Assembly (NCBI GenBank): GCA_017562135.1
Contig: QEYB01000509.1
Location: forward strand, 1 to 64,000
Length of the DNA: 64,000 nt
DNA from: Dipylidium caninum
Lineage: Eukaryota > Platyhelminthes > Cestoda > Cyclophyllidea > Dipylidiidae
Direction: 5' to 3'
Position 1 is the first letter of the stretch; every line of letters starts with the position of its first letter. A program made the translations under genes and the position numbers. The notes beneath the pieces are model-generated. The model searched no databases. It had not been told where the DNA came from and saw only the letters and a list, made by a program, of their open reading frames with translations. Below, piece by piece: positions 44,401 through 52,800 of this stretch.

Positions 44401-46258
44401 CCATATGCACCGCAGATTCGTAATTTAGGCCTAATTGCGGCCGTTTTCGGCTGATGACGCGATTCTTTAAGTTCCTATTTGCAAGATCGAAGAGAACGAG
44501 ATCTCTTTGCTATTTCACGGAAATTACATATACTAATCCGAGCTCCAGTACGTCAACCAGCTTCGTCCCCTCTCAGTGGCGTTCACTTGTCGAATGCCTT
44601 TACTACAATTGATGCTTTGCTGCGATGGTCGAAAGCAGCGGCGGCGACTTATTTCCACTGAATGCTAGTAAATATGTTGCGAACTATTATGGTTAGGGCG
44701 ACCAACTTACTGTGGTGCAGTGCCACACAGACCCAATCTCCCCGAAAGCCGCCATTTGTACTGCTATTGCCTTCTTCTCGCAAATCATCTTTGACAAGAG
44801 TGGTCATGCTCGCACCTGCTAGGCTTGTCAGCAGAATGTGGTTTAAACATCTTTTATAAAAATACCTTTTTTCCTTAAGCCCACAACACACGGACAGCAA
44901 AACTTCTGATTACACCAAAAATACTTACCGCGTTAATTTACTAATGGAGCTTATCAGAAAACGTGTAGAAAATAGAAACTGCTATTTGCACTATATTACA
45001 GATGACCAGAAAATAGGACCAGAACAACGGGAAAGGAATTACACTTTCTTCGTGAACAACATAGACTTCCAGAGGGCCAAGTTGTCCGCAATGAAACGTG
45101 TGGAGGGCTTGAAAATTAAAGCTGTTGACTATAAAGCCTTTTTTGTCGGTTATCGCCAATTAAATGCCGACGAAGTGGACAGATATTCGGCGGGAAACCC
45201 ACCACCTCGACCGTACCCCTTCGAAAGTCAAATCAACATTAGTGCTGAGGTTAGAGCCTTCGTGTCGTCTTGTAACTACATGCACACCGACAGCAAATTC
45301 TGGTCGACCGCCGGTTGCAAGGTAACCCTATCTTCTTATCTCCAATGGGATAACTGCATTTGAATCTGTTCATTTGTAGATTTTCATGGGTTTGAGAAAG
45401 TATTCATTGAAACTGAATTGAATGTCATGATATCCACAATGTTCGCCATAATATTGTTGTGCGACACCGTTTTTATTAAATCGTTAGTAAGAGGTTACGC
45501 TGCTACGCCATCCACTCCACCGGCCGGAATCGGTCTGGCAATTCCCCATTTAATCTCACTCATTCTTAATCACACTCTACCAGAAGAAAGTAAGGAAATG
45601 TATAGACAAAGAAGCAACCTTTAAACTGTATAATGCTCATTCGCTCTTCCGTTGTTTCATCGACTCTCCTGAATAGAGTTAACTTTCGGCAAAAATGTTT
45701 TATTTTCCTGCAGTCATCTCCAGAAGTCGCTCGATTAGGGTTTGCTATGGAGAGCAGAGGTAACTAAGTAAAACCTCCGAGGTGATGTCTTATTTAAACC
45801 ATCGTTAGCCTGCAATAAAGTATATTTTTTCCCGGTAATTGCGACTCAAAGAGGTATGACGCCGGAGTTACGAATGAGTCGCTGAGTCGTTCCGAAAATC
45901 CCTACTGCTGTCCCTTGACCTCTCACTTCCTGTCACTTCCTAATCAGTTGTTTTCCTTTACGACTAGGTGTCTCGCAAAACAACTGCATCAGTTGTAGTT
46001 TGCGAATGTGACCATTTGACAACATTTTCAGCGGGATTTTTTCCTCTTACAACCAAAACAATTGCCTCTTCGACGGGAACAATCGGGGTTGGAATTAGAG
46101 AGCCACCCGCTGGTCAATGGTTCTGCATTTCTTCACTTATTGCAACGGATTTCATTTCAGTTCAGGACCACCATGCATTAAGCGTTTCCTGGGCACACAC
46201 ACTCGACTTCCTCACCATATTCATTCTCATCATTTCAGCATGGTGGCTATATAAGTAA
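20941..46258 (+). CDS. Polycystin-1-like (REJ/GAIN/GPS) receptor gene, whole span
   Basis: About 30 exons, joined by hand from splice sites and phase: 20941-21006, 21491-21641, 22391-22551, 23355-23447, 23665-23904, 24693-24924, 24989-25306, 27856-28133, 28496-29178, 29782-29955, 30459-30688, 30939-31181, 31252-32268, 32306-32538, 32910-33089, 33418-33596, 34233-34484, 35075-35301, 35381-35510 (or to 35518), 35561-about 35944, 36840-37011, perhaps 37462-37494, 38212-38466, 39766-39839, 39956-40198, 40385-40540, 42999-43216, 43327-43415, 44880-45321, 45968-46258. The product is roughly 2,400 residues: signal peptide, PKD-like domains, REJ region, GAIN, GPS, one membrane helix. Polycystin-1 proteins are large cell-surface receptors, often ciliary, that self-cleave at the GPS. 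Phases agree from exon 1 to 18 (exon 8 excepted). They do not agree at 37011/38212, 38466/39766 and 43415/44880, so small exons are probably missing. PLAT and the remaining ten helices of polycystin-1 are not found. Confidence 0.8.
23665..25306 (+). CDS. Exons 5-7: PKD-like beta domains
   Basis: Exon 5 (23665-23904; an acceptor at 23680 is equally possible) encodes an ectodomain segment with an N-glycosylation site (NAS) and ends CAG|GTAAGG. Exon 6 (24693-24924) follows a T-rich acceptor and reads VNTFVYQSNAVVRFPNLYRQ, then EGLKKITVRLYPRSQAP, the F-x-x-x-G-x-x-x-ITV pattern of a PKD domain edge. A 64-nt intron separates it from exon 7 (24989-25306), which contains FIWKFSCFLGPATVTTEP and a regular alternation of beta-strand residues. 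PKD domains are Ig-like extracellular modules used in adhesion and in sensing force. A longer open frame at 24,314-24,859 overlaps exon 6 in another frame and is not used. The phase chain 0-1-1 is consistent. Confidence 0.7.
25950..26495 (+). mobile_element. Decayed mariner element, copy 2
   Basis: Several stretches match mariner copy 1 in the same order and orientation. The clearest is at about 26,085-26,175: TTATTCTTTCCTTC, then ACACAGACGGAGTC, then CGTGAGAAA, compared with 16,287-16,345. A second match is at about 26,430-26,490 (CTTTCCAAAA and GCAGAAAGTCGTAGATG) compared with 16,585-16,640. The translated pieces are even more degraded than in copy 1 and no catalytic residues can be read. 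It lies inside intron 7 of the large gene, on the same strand, and must be inert. Confidence 0.7.
26497..26665 (+). repeat. Direct repeat unit A in intron 7
   Basis: This segment, starting near CGCGACAATCGTC, and the one at 27,371-27,562 share CAGCATRCTGTTCTG, a TTTCACT..CATTGTT/CATTGCT block, CTAAGGAA and an ACACTGTCYTYATYAA block in the same order. They are diverged copies of one unit, about 0.88 kb apart. Unit A begins directly after the mariner fossil. Confidence 0.65.
27371..27562 (+). repeat. Direct repeat unit B in intron 7
   Basis: Diverged second copy of the unit at 26,497-26,665, about 25 bases longer. A 110-codon frame across it shows no recognisable protein. It may be a SINE-like or unclassified interspersed repeat. 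Confidence 0.65.
27856..28133 (+). CDS. Exon 8: PKD-like segment with a frame break
   Basis: The acceptor (CTCTTTCAG) and donor (AA|GTGAGT) are good and both flanking phases fit. The front half reads in one frame (LVGACKLVFHYQGGPVKAAE, then MVDWEDNEGG), and the back half in the frame shifted by one (HTFMITLIGHEGSKLILIG). Both halves look like one PKD domain, with the VDW strand and the HTF...TL strand. An extra small intron of length 3n+1 would repair it: a 91-nt GTAAAG..CAAAG (27,927-28,017) works, and so does a 28-nt GT..AG. A one-base sequencing error or a real frameshift is the alternative. Confidence 0.6.
28496..29178 (+). CDS. Exon 9: large ectodomain exon with a clear PKD domain
   Basis: Open for 683 nt between TTTCTTTAG and T|GTGAGT. 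Residues about 110-180 of the exon product form a recognisable PKD repeat: VRVEVDWDDGSALETIP, then IKHTFHRAGKYEPMIRIFGG. These correspond to the family pattern W-D/F-G-DG ... HTF--AG-Y-V. The front of the exon reads as another beta-rich module (VKIVYEIVNGTSGFVGLKAQ). An N-glycosylation motif (NGT) is present and NNT lies near the end. Phases 2 in, 1 out, both matching the neighbours. Confidence 0.8.
29782..31181 (+). CDS. Exons 10-12: beta-rich ectodomain
   Basis: Exon 10 (29782-29955, 174 nt), exon 11 (30459-30688) and exon 12 (30939-31181) chain with consistent phase (1-1-0-0). Exon 11 is rich in aromatic and Ser residues with a Cys pair (SPYC, GNCDTYSSSIP). Exon 12 has N-glycosylation motifs NES and NQT and reads FEVNEPVNKMLEVLIVITHN, typical of Ig-like strands. 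No named domain is recognised beyond general PKD/Ig character. Exon 11 ends ..LKIY|GTAAGCTTCA, nearly the same junction as exon 3 (..LHIY|GTAAGCTTCA), which may reflect an old exon duplication. Confidence 0.7.
31252..32538 (+). CDS. Exons 13-14: longest exon, ectodomain before REJ
   Basis: Exon 13 (31252-32268) is open for 339 codons and has clean borders (CATATGCAG and GAG|GTGAGC). It encodes a Cys-containing ectodomain (ACVCVDQGDGRITVY, then KCVHCPEH), a PKD-like edge (DIYRLTVLVGRMNDPPIKKS) and N-glycosylation sites. A 37-nt intron (32269-32305) separates it from exon 14 (32306-32538), which reads GFIEWEIMCIRKNLNYTKSN and ends HFMYKFVAVGRTQF, similar to REJ strands of the 'Y-F-VVG' kind. 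The miniature intron is real: both sides keep phase and the 3' side would otherwise follow a TGA. Confidence 0.8.
32910..34484 (+). CDS. Exons 15-17: REJ-type region
   Basis: Exon 15 (32910-33089) reads YVSANATLALEGRCSEKCPK followed by HRWRIFEV. The L-G-C--C-----W pattern is the start of a REJ (receptor for egg jelly) repeat. Exon 16 (33418-33596) has several Cys (GAECVCVVKCPLTDELGSL). Exon 17 (34233-34484) contains FIPVGPPHGHTCVSNATDQI, then VVCIVCSGGVGAWPFRYRYD, matching the REJ signature 'PP-GG-C ... C-GW---PL-Y-Y'. Phases join 2-2-1-1. The exon 15 donor (AA|GTCATC) is weak. For exon 17 I chose GACG|GTACGT at 34,485, because it fits the phase of exon 18, over GTAAGC at 34,511. REJ modules occur in polycystin-1 and sperm REJ proteins, on the extracellular side. 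Confidence 0.75.
35075..35944 (+). CDS. Exons 18-20: REJ continuation, last part unresolved
   Basis: Exon 18 (35075-35301) starts FSPHNTSRLIELMATMVDHN and joins exon 17 in phase. A 79-nt intron leads to exon 19 (35381-35510 or 35518; SLKPQQLLLIEPINFDSNSR, then HFNIKWQN). Exon 20 opens after CATCTCCTAG at 35,561. From there coding character jumps between frames: GNWILPNAFYDRHLPCT, then GDLFFIVRVYGRYDNYMEHR, then YEPLDYPTVSVWEN, then KRKKSTSTEYGVLVSSYPF. Candidate miniature introns of 31 and 44 nt (the latter with a strong TTTCTTTCACTTTGTGCAG acceptor) would join some of these, but I could not find one set that reconciles all. The end near 35,944 is approximate. Confidence 0.55.
36840..40540 (+). 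CDS. Exons 21-26: helical and beta parts of the GAIN domain
   Basis: Exon 21 (36840-37011) and exon 23 (38212-38466) are helical (ELSNEELFNTIRTAASGSDA; VLKNTELVDSTTLSQTVGNL), typical of the alpha subdomain that precedes the beta-sandwich of GAIN. A 33-nt exon at 37462-37494 is possible between them. Exon 24 (39766-39839), exon 25 (39956-40198; ASKVIGELAVVLAEALQHMG) and exon 26 (40385-40540; QTVTLSIYADGKLVNIENYQ, then PFEVHIPK) continue it; the last is the classic strand pattern of polycystin GAIN domains. GAIN folds around the GPS and supports self-cleavage. Exons 24-26 chain in phase 0. Two upstream junctions do not, so one or two short exons are missing. Minus-strand frames in the 38.5-39.7 kb intron are not supported. 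Confidence 0.7.
40541..42998 (+). other. Intron of 2.46 kb
   Basis: Exon 26 ends and exon 27 starts in phase 0, so nothing in between is needed. Two open stretches (41,942-42,160 and 42,392-42,610) were considered as exons and left out. A small AT-rich palindrome sits at about 42,361-42,386. Confidence 0.6.
42999..45321 (+). CDS. Exons 27-29: GAIN beta-sandwich up to the first half of the GPS
   Basis: Exon 27 (42999-43216) ends with FPNQSCPQYLVVAR, a hallmark of the polycystin GAIN core (CP-YLVV-R). Exon 28 (43327-43415) reads HLIPPTLTSYSDGWGEDFWG. Exon 29 (44880-45321) carries RQLNADEVDRYSAGNPPPRP and finishes with FVSSCNYMHTDSKFWSTAGC, the first half of the GPS, with the expected Cys, Trp and GC residues. 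The intron then interrupts the GPS after GCK. Exon 28 leaves in phase 1 while exon 29 enters in phase 2, so a short exon of 3n+1 nt is probably missed between 43.4 and 44.9 kb. The remaining intron sequence shows nothing else. Confidence 0.8.
45968..46258 (+). CDS. Exon 30: GPS cleavage site, single membrane helix, stop
   Basis: The exon opens directly after CGACTAG and reads VSRKTTASVVVCECDHLTTF, completing the GPS with C-x-C-D-H-L-T. Cleavage is expected between L and T, as in polycystin-1 and adhesion GPCRs. About 75 residues later comes one membrane helix, TLDFLTIFILIISAWWLYK, and then a TAA. The bases AA|GTAAAA at the stop also form a possible splice donor, so translation could continue in a further exon. 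I searched the next 1.6 kb by eye and saw no PLAT-like sequence. As written, the product is a one-helix protein with a cytoplasmic tail of almost no length. Confidence 0.85.
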   Translation: MSRKTTASVVVCECDHLTTFSAGFFPLTTKTIASSTGTIGVGIREPPAGQWFCISSLIATDFISVQDHHALSVSWAHTLDFLTIFILIISAWWLYK

Positions 46259-47955
46259 AAAAGATAATGCATCGCACATGTCTTCTCTGTGATGTCAGCT
46301 GGCTGTTATTTGAAAGTGGCAATTTGAAATGTGGAAATAATGTAAAATCTTGCCACCTGTCGTTGACTCATTGACCGTTTCTTCTTCTAAATGCGACTTC
46401 TCCATTAGTCCTGCTTTAACGCGGCCTCATCGGCGTTGATTAAGTTACCGGAACAAGCGCCACTGCCAGGTCTTTTGGGTTAAGCGAAATGACTAACCGC
46501 CTAAAATCTCTGCATTTGCCTTAACTTCACTTCGAGACACCTTTAGACTATAATGCTGGAAAGGGGAAGATTTCGAGTCGGTAGCATTCAACCAAAGTGC
46601 AAGGCACCACTTTAAGCCTGGGTAATTCGTGAATTTCCACCCGTACTCTAATTTCTCGCAGATAAAAGTGTCCATTTGCCCTTTGCTGGCGGATCTGTCA
46701 ACCAATAAAAGGCTGTAGGAGAGTATGCCCCATATCTAAACGATAATTTCAGTGCGTAATTCTTTGGACTCGATACCTACTAACTCTTTTATTTTTTTGC
46801 TGGGCAAAACAATAGCCAGTTCGACATGGGATAGCCCACCTTAATTCAAACGAATGCCGCCTTTTTTGTGGACGTATTTGAAAGTAGGATCGGAGTCAGA
46901 TGAAATTGTAGACATTCTAAATGTCTCCACCGAAACTTCTCCAATCTCAATGTATTAACTTCCTTCCGATGATGCTCTCTTTTTAAGGTATTCATAACTT
47001 ACAGAGTGTTAAGATAACACCCTTAGTGTTTTCAGATGCAGACATTAATATTCGCGATTCTACCCTTGTAGTTACTACCTTCTCATGTTCATCCGGATGG
47101 TTTTCAAAAAATGTACTAATAGGCTTTTCCCATATTTAGAGGGTTTAGAGTATGATTCTCGTATATGACCTCGTAACTAATGAAAGGCTCAAAGTGCCGG
47201 AATATTTCTGCTTTAGAACAACAGATGTCTGAAGGTTTGCATCGACGTTTGCCGGATTATCCGCCTTCAGGTAATACATGAGATCTTGTCGATGGATCCG
47301 CTGATATAGCGACATTTTTAAACAGCATCACAACGCCCAAATGTGAGGAATTCGAAATTACTGAAAGCCAAAAGTAATATAAATGCTTCAACTCTAACTG
47401 AAATATACAAAGTTATTCCAAATTATTGGTGGTGGTATTGTTAAAAGGCATTATATTGGCCTCACCTCTAGGGCATACAATGTATTCCCCGATTTCGTAT
47501 AGTTAAGTGGAATCTTAGAGAGCATAAGACAGACTATTTTTAAAAACGCATTTATTTCGATAGATCCGTCTTTGCAACAAGCTAATCCACGTTATTATAT
47601 GTCCACACGGTGCACCATTGCGTTTCTTCTGATAAAAGTCGTTATCCAATGATTATCTCTGATTAACCACCTATGTTCATGCGCAATCATTTCCAGGGCG
47701 CATCTCACTGTGTACACAATGTATCGTCATATCTGGGGTCCAAAAGCAAGTTCTCCTATAAGTTGTCACACCATATGGAATGCTTCATTTGCATCCACGG
47801 AAGGTGCCTGAGAATATTTGAGGGTCCAACTTCCCCATTTTTATTGGTCAAGAAAACTCAATTTGTGATTGGCTGAGCAGGGCTTTAGACGAAATCACTT
47901 CCGCACGTGCACTACGCGCGCACAGCGGGGCAGTTTGCACACATGTGCTTCAGAT
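46259..47955. other. Spacer between the receptor gene and the channel gene
   Basis: No exon is supported. An AATAAA stands at 46,704 (listed separately). An open stretch following GTGTTTTCAG near 47,036 is short and unrecognised. The open frame at 47,673-47,876 overlaps the start of the next gene's frame and is not recognised. Confidence 0.5.
46704..46709 (+). terminator. Possible polyadenylation signal of the receptor gene
   Basis: A canonical AATAAA lies 445 bp after the stop at 46,258 and upstream of the next + strand gene. It supports the reading that the receptor gene ends here, but AATAAA is common in AT-rich DNA. Confidence 0.35.
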
Positions 47956-49809
47956 ATGCTGAATGGAACTGCAACAGCGACTGTCAACCTTGTCCCTGCC
48001 TCCAACTTAGTTCGTCGTGCCACTGAAATCCACGCCATACACAATCACGATTCTGGTAACGACGTACATCCTCCCCTCTTCGAGGAAGGTGGAAGTAAAG
48101 TTTTCATTTCACCCTCCACTGCTACTGTCACCTCAGGCAGTTCCAGCTCCCCGATCACAGTTCTCCTCACAAATGAGCGCGAAGAAGATGGAGATGACTT
48201 CAGCGGAATAAGCGACGACCATAATACTCAAAGGGGACGAAACCCGGTACCCTCAACCGCAAATAACCGACTTGAATTCTCCCCAACTTATCCCCTCTCG
48301 AGGATTTCCCAACCCAGCCGCACGGTTCAGCAGCCAAGGCAGGACACAACACCAATTCATATCTTGAAGCGCCTTAAAACAACCCTATGGATTGACAGGA
48401 TACTTATTCTCCTAGGTGTAATTGTGCCTTTAGTTCTAGGTATCTGTTTCTTCCTCGTCCACTCCTTCACAGATTTTGCTAGCTGTCGGCCAGTCAGGGT
48501 TATTACAGGTCCCTCCAGCAAGTTTGTCAATCAAGTGTGTCGGACGAAATTGATTCAAGTCATTCTACAGGGTACTAAAGATCGGGACAATGAAGAACGC
48601 ATCACTGGAAGCCTTCAGCACGAATGCTTTCCCATAATTCTGGTTCTCGTTGCCCTACTAAATTGGATTCCCCATCTATGTTGGCGTCTGATAGTTAGAC
48701 AGCCAATTTATCGTGATGCATCCATGGTGGCGTCGGAATTGAGGAGCTTTCGCAAAACTGCCCAACGTGAACTTATCTCAATTGCGTCAGGCATCAACTC
48801 CGTTCCACTAAGTTCAAACTTCATGCCGGTGATTCACGAGATTAGGTTCAAGGGTTCAAACCGTCCCACACCTATTCAACGACGAAGCGCAGATGAAGCG
48901 ACGCTCATCGAACCCGCAGATAACTTTAATATTTCCAAACTGGAAAATGCAATCTCTCCCGTAGACACTGGCTATGAATCTGACATGGACTTGCCTTCTG
49001 CTGCAGTGATGCACTTGCCCAGACTCCGAGTTAGTCGAGACGATCATGCGCTCATCCTCTTCCTAGCTGGCTGGCAAAACACTGATTTTTATATCCGGAG
49101 ATTCTTGGCGAAACATGCAGTTCTTGCGCTTTTCAATACGACCACATTCTGTCTCGTTGTGGGTTTCTCAGTGGTCACCTACGGAGAGCCCTTTTCTGGA
49201 AGCTTTTACTGCCGTCCAGTGGAGAAATCACCCACTCTCCATATTTGCCTGGCATCAACAACATTTGCTCTCAATATGACTGCCTTTTTGCTCGGTGCCT
49301 TGGGTTTAACCGGTTTGGTCTGTTCGCTAGTCTTCTTCCACCGCAATTTTTCCCATAAGCGTGTTTACGGTGAATCCACACTCGCATGCGGTACGAGATT
49401 TAATCTTCAAGCTGATCTCGCAGCCAGTTTGGTCAATCGCCGTGAAGAGAACTTCTTCTCTGATTACATTCGTCTACTTGCACTTGCCAGAATGCAGCAG
49501 AGGGGCTCCTTGTTTGTGGCAAGGCGCGAGATCTTCAATCTCCGTCTCTTCTACATTCCTGGAATAACGAGGACTGACTTTCATTTTATCAACCTTCTCT
49601 GCAAGGAGAATAGTCGACATCTTCCTGATGCTATGCAGCTGCGTGTCTGGCTGCTGCGTTACGTTTTCCTTTGCCGACGTCTGGGTCCCCGTGTCTTTGG
49701 ACGGTGCATTTCAACTCCAAACAATCATCTACGGAGCGATGATCTCTCGATTCGTTTGGGATTCAATAAAGTGCGAGTCAAAGTAGACGTATGTAACCAA
49801 TTTTACTAA
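47956..49809 (+). CDS. Pannexin/innexin-type four-helix channel protein
   Basis: One long open exon. The frame opens earlier (a splice acceptor AG ends at 47,880), so the ATG at 47,956 is the first visible Met but may not be the start. About 140 N-terminal residues are Ser/Thr/Pro-rich. Four membrane helices follow: residues about 145-168 (RILILLGVIVPLVLGICFFL), 223-245 (CFPIILVLVALLNWIPHLCW), 388-412 and 438-465. The first loop has two Cys 18 residues apart (CRPVRVITGPSSKFVNQVC), the spacing seen in pannexins, and the second loop has CRPV..HIC. Helix 2 keeps P-x-x-x-W followed by R, as in innexins and pannexins, and the loop after it resembles theirs. The C-terminal region (FHFINLLCKENSRHLPDAMQ) also resembles pannexin. 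Such proteins form large-pore channels. A GTATGT donor at 49,789 suggests possible further exons; otherwise the frame ends at 49,809. LRRC8 is less likely because no leucine-rich repeats follow. Confidence 0.65.
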   Translation: MLNGTATATVNLVPASNLVRRATEIHAIHNHDSGNDVHPPLFEEGGSKVFISPSTATVTSGSSSSPITVLLTNEREEDGDDFSGISDDHNTQRGRNPVPSTANNRLEFSPTYPLSRISQPSRTVQQPRQDTTPIHILKRLKTTLWIDRILILLGVIVPLVLGICFFLVHSFTDFASCRPVRVITGPSSKFVNQVCRTKLIQVILQGTKDRDNEERITGSLQHECFPIILVLVALLNWIPHLCWRLIVRQPIYRDASMVASELRSFRKTAQRELISIASGINSVPLSSNFMPVIHEIRFKGSNRPTPIQRRSADEATLIEPADNFNISKLENAISPVDTGYESDMDLPSAAVMHLPRLRVSRDDHALILFLAGWQNTDFYIRRFLAKHAVLALFNTTTFCLVVGFSVVTYGEPFSGSFYCRPVEKSPTLHICLASTTFALNMTAFLLGALGLTGLVCSLVFFHRNFSHKRVYGESTLACGTRFNLQADLAASLVNRREENFFSDYIRLLALARMQQRGSLFVARREIFNLRLFYIPGITRTDFHFINLLCKENSRHLPDAMQLRVWLLRYVFLCRRLGPRVFGRCISTPNNHLRSDDLSIRLGFNKVRVKVDVCNQFY

Positions 49810-52800
49810 GACAAAGACTTCTTGTATATTTCCCCACAATCTTCAATGCTCAACTTCCCCATTACTCCGCGCTATTATCCTCTCTATCCGGATACGAAGG
49901 TATTAGTCGCGCACATCGTTTTAACGACTGGCAGAGCATTATTTTCAAGTCCATCACAAATTGTCGCTGGTTCAACTTGTTAAAATTGAGTCATTAATTA
50001 GAAAAAATGTTGGTCAAGCTGTCGTTAGTAGGCTTTCTCGTTTTAACCGCGTCTCGGCGGTGCTACTTTCCTCTCCTCCCTTGGTCACTCATGTACCGAT
50101 TGCGCTGTCGTGCGTACTCAGTTGATTCTGATCTGGCGTCTTGACATGACATGTGTACAAGATAGACCTCTGAATGTACTGACAGTTCGTTGGAAGTGCG
50201 TGAGTGGGACTTGGACACTATTTATTTATCCTCAAGATATCTTGGTCAACGCTGATTACTTGGGGTGGAACTTCGAACCGAAGTGTGAAAAGTGATAACA
50301 ACTACACAAATGTTGAAGAGTGAAGGTAGAATGAAGAAAATGAGAACATTTGGACAGAACTTGCGTATGCGATTTACCTTTTTGTACACTGATTAGCTTG
50401 GCAGCCTCATAAACACCGGTAAAGGTCCTTTTTCTACATTTCCACACTATTTGACTGCATGATGATTTATTTATGTACAGCAATTAATCGAAGTGTTTTA
50501 TGGAGTAAATATTTTGACAAAAATGTCAGCCTAACTAGCCAGAACCTATGTCACCTTCCTCGAAGTCTAGCCTAGCAGTTTCATCATGCATCGTCAACTT
50601 TGTATCCATCTGGTTGTAGTCACCTGTGATGAACCCCGACTACTTATTTTGCCTCGAAAGATTGTCATACAATCAACGATTTGAAGTCAGCATTTGTTAA
50701 TGTATCATAATAAATATAATGTGGAGAGATGACCATCACCCATGCCTAAAGGTGATAGCCATTCTTTGTCAAAATGAGATGAAATGCGGCTCTAAGAGTT
50801 AGGAACAGCATTTTGCGTATAACCCACAAGTTTCAGCAATATACGAAATAATTAGTAGATTCTTAAACAAATTTAAATTTATCTGAAGGGGACACGTCAA
50901 TTTGAGGCGCCAAGGCCACGGAGCTCCGTTGGTGAGGTTTTGTTTACTGTTTCCCTAGAAAAGAACAATTGATTTGAGTAAAGCTTAAAAACTCGTCCTG
51001 ACATGTACACCTACGAGATTGCTGCTGGGAAACCTACTTCTTGCTTTTTTTCCTTCTTCGATGTAATGACTTTCCCTAACAAACATACAAGTCAGATCTG
51101 AGGAGTTTTGAGGGTGTGGACTTATTCAGGGTTTGTTGCTACACTTCCGAGACAAGTAAATAGGCAACCGGGCGGCAACTAAGTTACGTTTCTCTCCTTG
51201 CAGAGATAACTGCGACAGGTTGAAGATAAACAAGATGTGTTTTATTTATGCCTCAATTGACGTTCACGTTCATGAGGTATAGAGACAGTCATGAAAAGAT
51301 TCATTAACTGCGCAATGCACCAGTTTTCTGGGTCACCCTACGTATTTTGGCAAACTCTATCAGAAATGTGGCCGGCCTACTGAATACTGACATCTATTTC
51401 ATTTTCCCTGGTTTCTCATTAAATGTTCGGATTTGTGGTTAACATTCCTAGTATTACGTAAGAAGCTCCTCATTGTAATTGTCCACAAGAAACCGATCAT
51501 ACTGTAGATCAACTGCCATAGAAGAGACCTCTTCTTCCTCTCCTAGCCTACCCGGTAGCGGTATTGTCTTTTTGGATAGAGTTATGAGATTATTCACAGT
51601 TCAAGGGTCAACTGTCCATTGGGCCACGTTCTACTCATTTACTCTGTCCGAGACTCAAAACCGTACCTAAAACTAATGTCAACCGCTTGATAGTTAAATC
51701 AAATAAGAAAGATTAGTAGCATTGTCAACACCCATGGTAGATTTTTTCCACTGTTGTTTAAAAAGCAGCAGGTCTCACACTCGTCCTCGGACACGAGTGG
51801 AGGCGGCTGTTAGCTGGTACGTGAGTGCTTCACGCAATGTCTCCCTTATAAGAACACGACAGTCGATGTTTGTGTGTGTGTGTGTGTGTTCTTCCAACTC
51901 CCTCTCGAAATGGCGTCACCGACGAGTGTAAACCTCGTTAATCTCGGTCAGGACACATCTGCCGCGCAGAGACGAAACACCTGCATAGGTACGGAGATCA
52001 GTTATTTAAACTGTGGAGGCGGAGGCTGTCTTTAAATGTGGGTCAGGAGTACAAACCTTGTGTTTATTTTTTTTTCCTGACTGACACAACTTGGCTGGTG
52101 GTCCCATGTTCGGGTGAATGACGAACAGTCTTGCATTTTCTATTGTTTTACCTCCAGGCACTTAGTTGATACGAGATAAGACCATGTACTAATTTCAACA
52201 CGCGAGTTTTACGCTTTCGCTGCCCTCGGAACGGTTATTCTCGACTTTGGAATCAATCGTCAATGCCTCCTGGTGGTTAGTGGAAGATAACAGGGCAAAA
52301 GTGTTGGACGTATCGGTAAAGTGGATGAGCAAGGAGGCATAAAGTTTTTCACGACCAGAACGGAAAAGGTTGACAAACGGGTGCAAAATGCACTTCGTCT
52401 TCGGGAAAATGAGTGAACAAAATTTATAGCATGTCAGCAATTGGTAAATGAATGGGTTGGTTCCATAACCTCACGGGAGGCTTCGTTTTATCCTCCGAGT
52501 GCCTTTATCACCGATTGCAGTTAGAAAGATGTTGACATTAGCATCTGTTTTTTCATGCATTCTTGTGGACTACTTCTTTAATTACGCACACAACACTTAA
52601 TTATAGGTGACCCTGTACGGGTCGGCAGAGGATTAAAACCAGGTAACTGAAGCGACTTGATATTCACTCTTCGACTGGACGTCGTCCAGCCTCTTTCGCT
52701 GCAAGCTTTGTGTCATTTGAGATTGTTAAATTTAGGAAGAAAATGAGGATGTTTTAGAGCGCTAGCGTCAAAATTCTGGCATAGCTAATATAAGAAGCCT

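Noticed and set aside
44451..44465. CTGATGA core suggesting a hammerhead ribozyme
   Set aside because: The required GAAA strand and stems are not found nearby.
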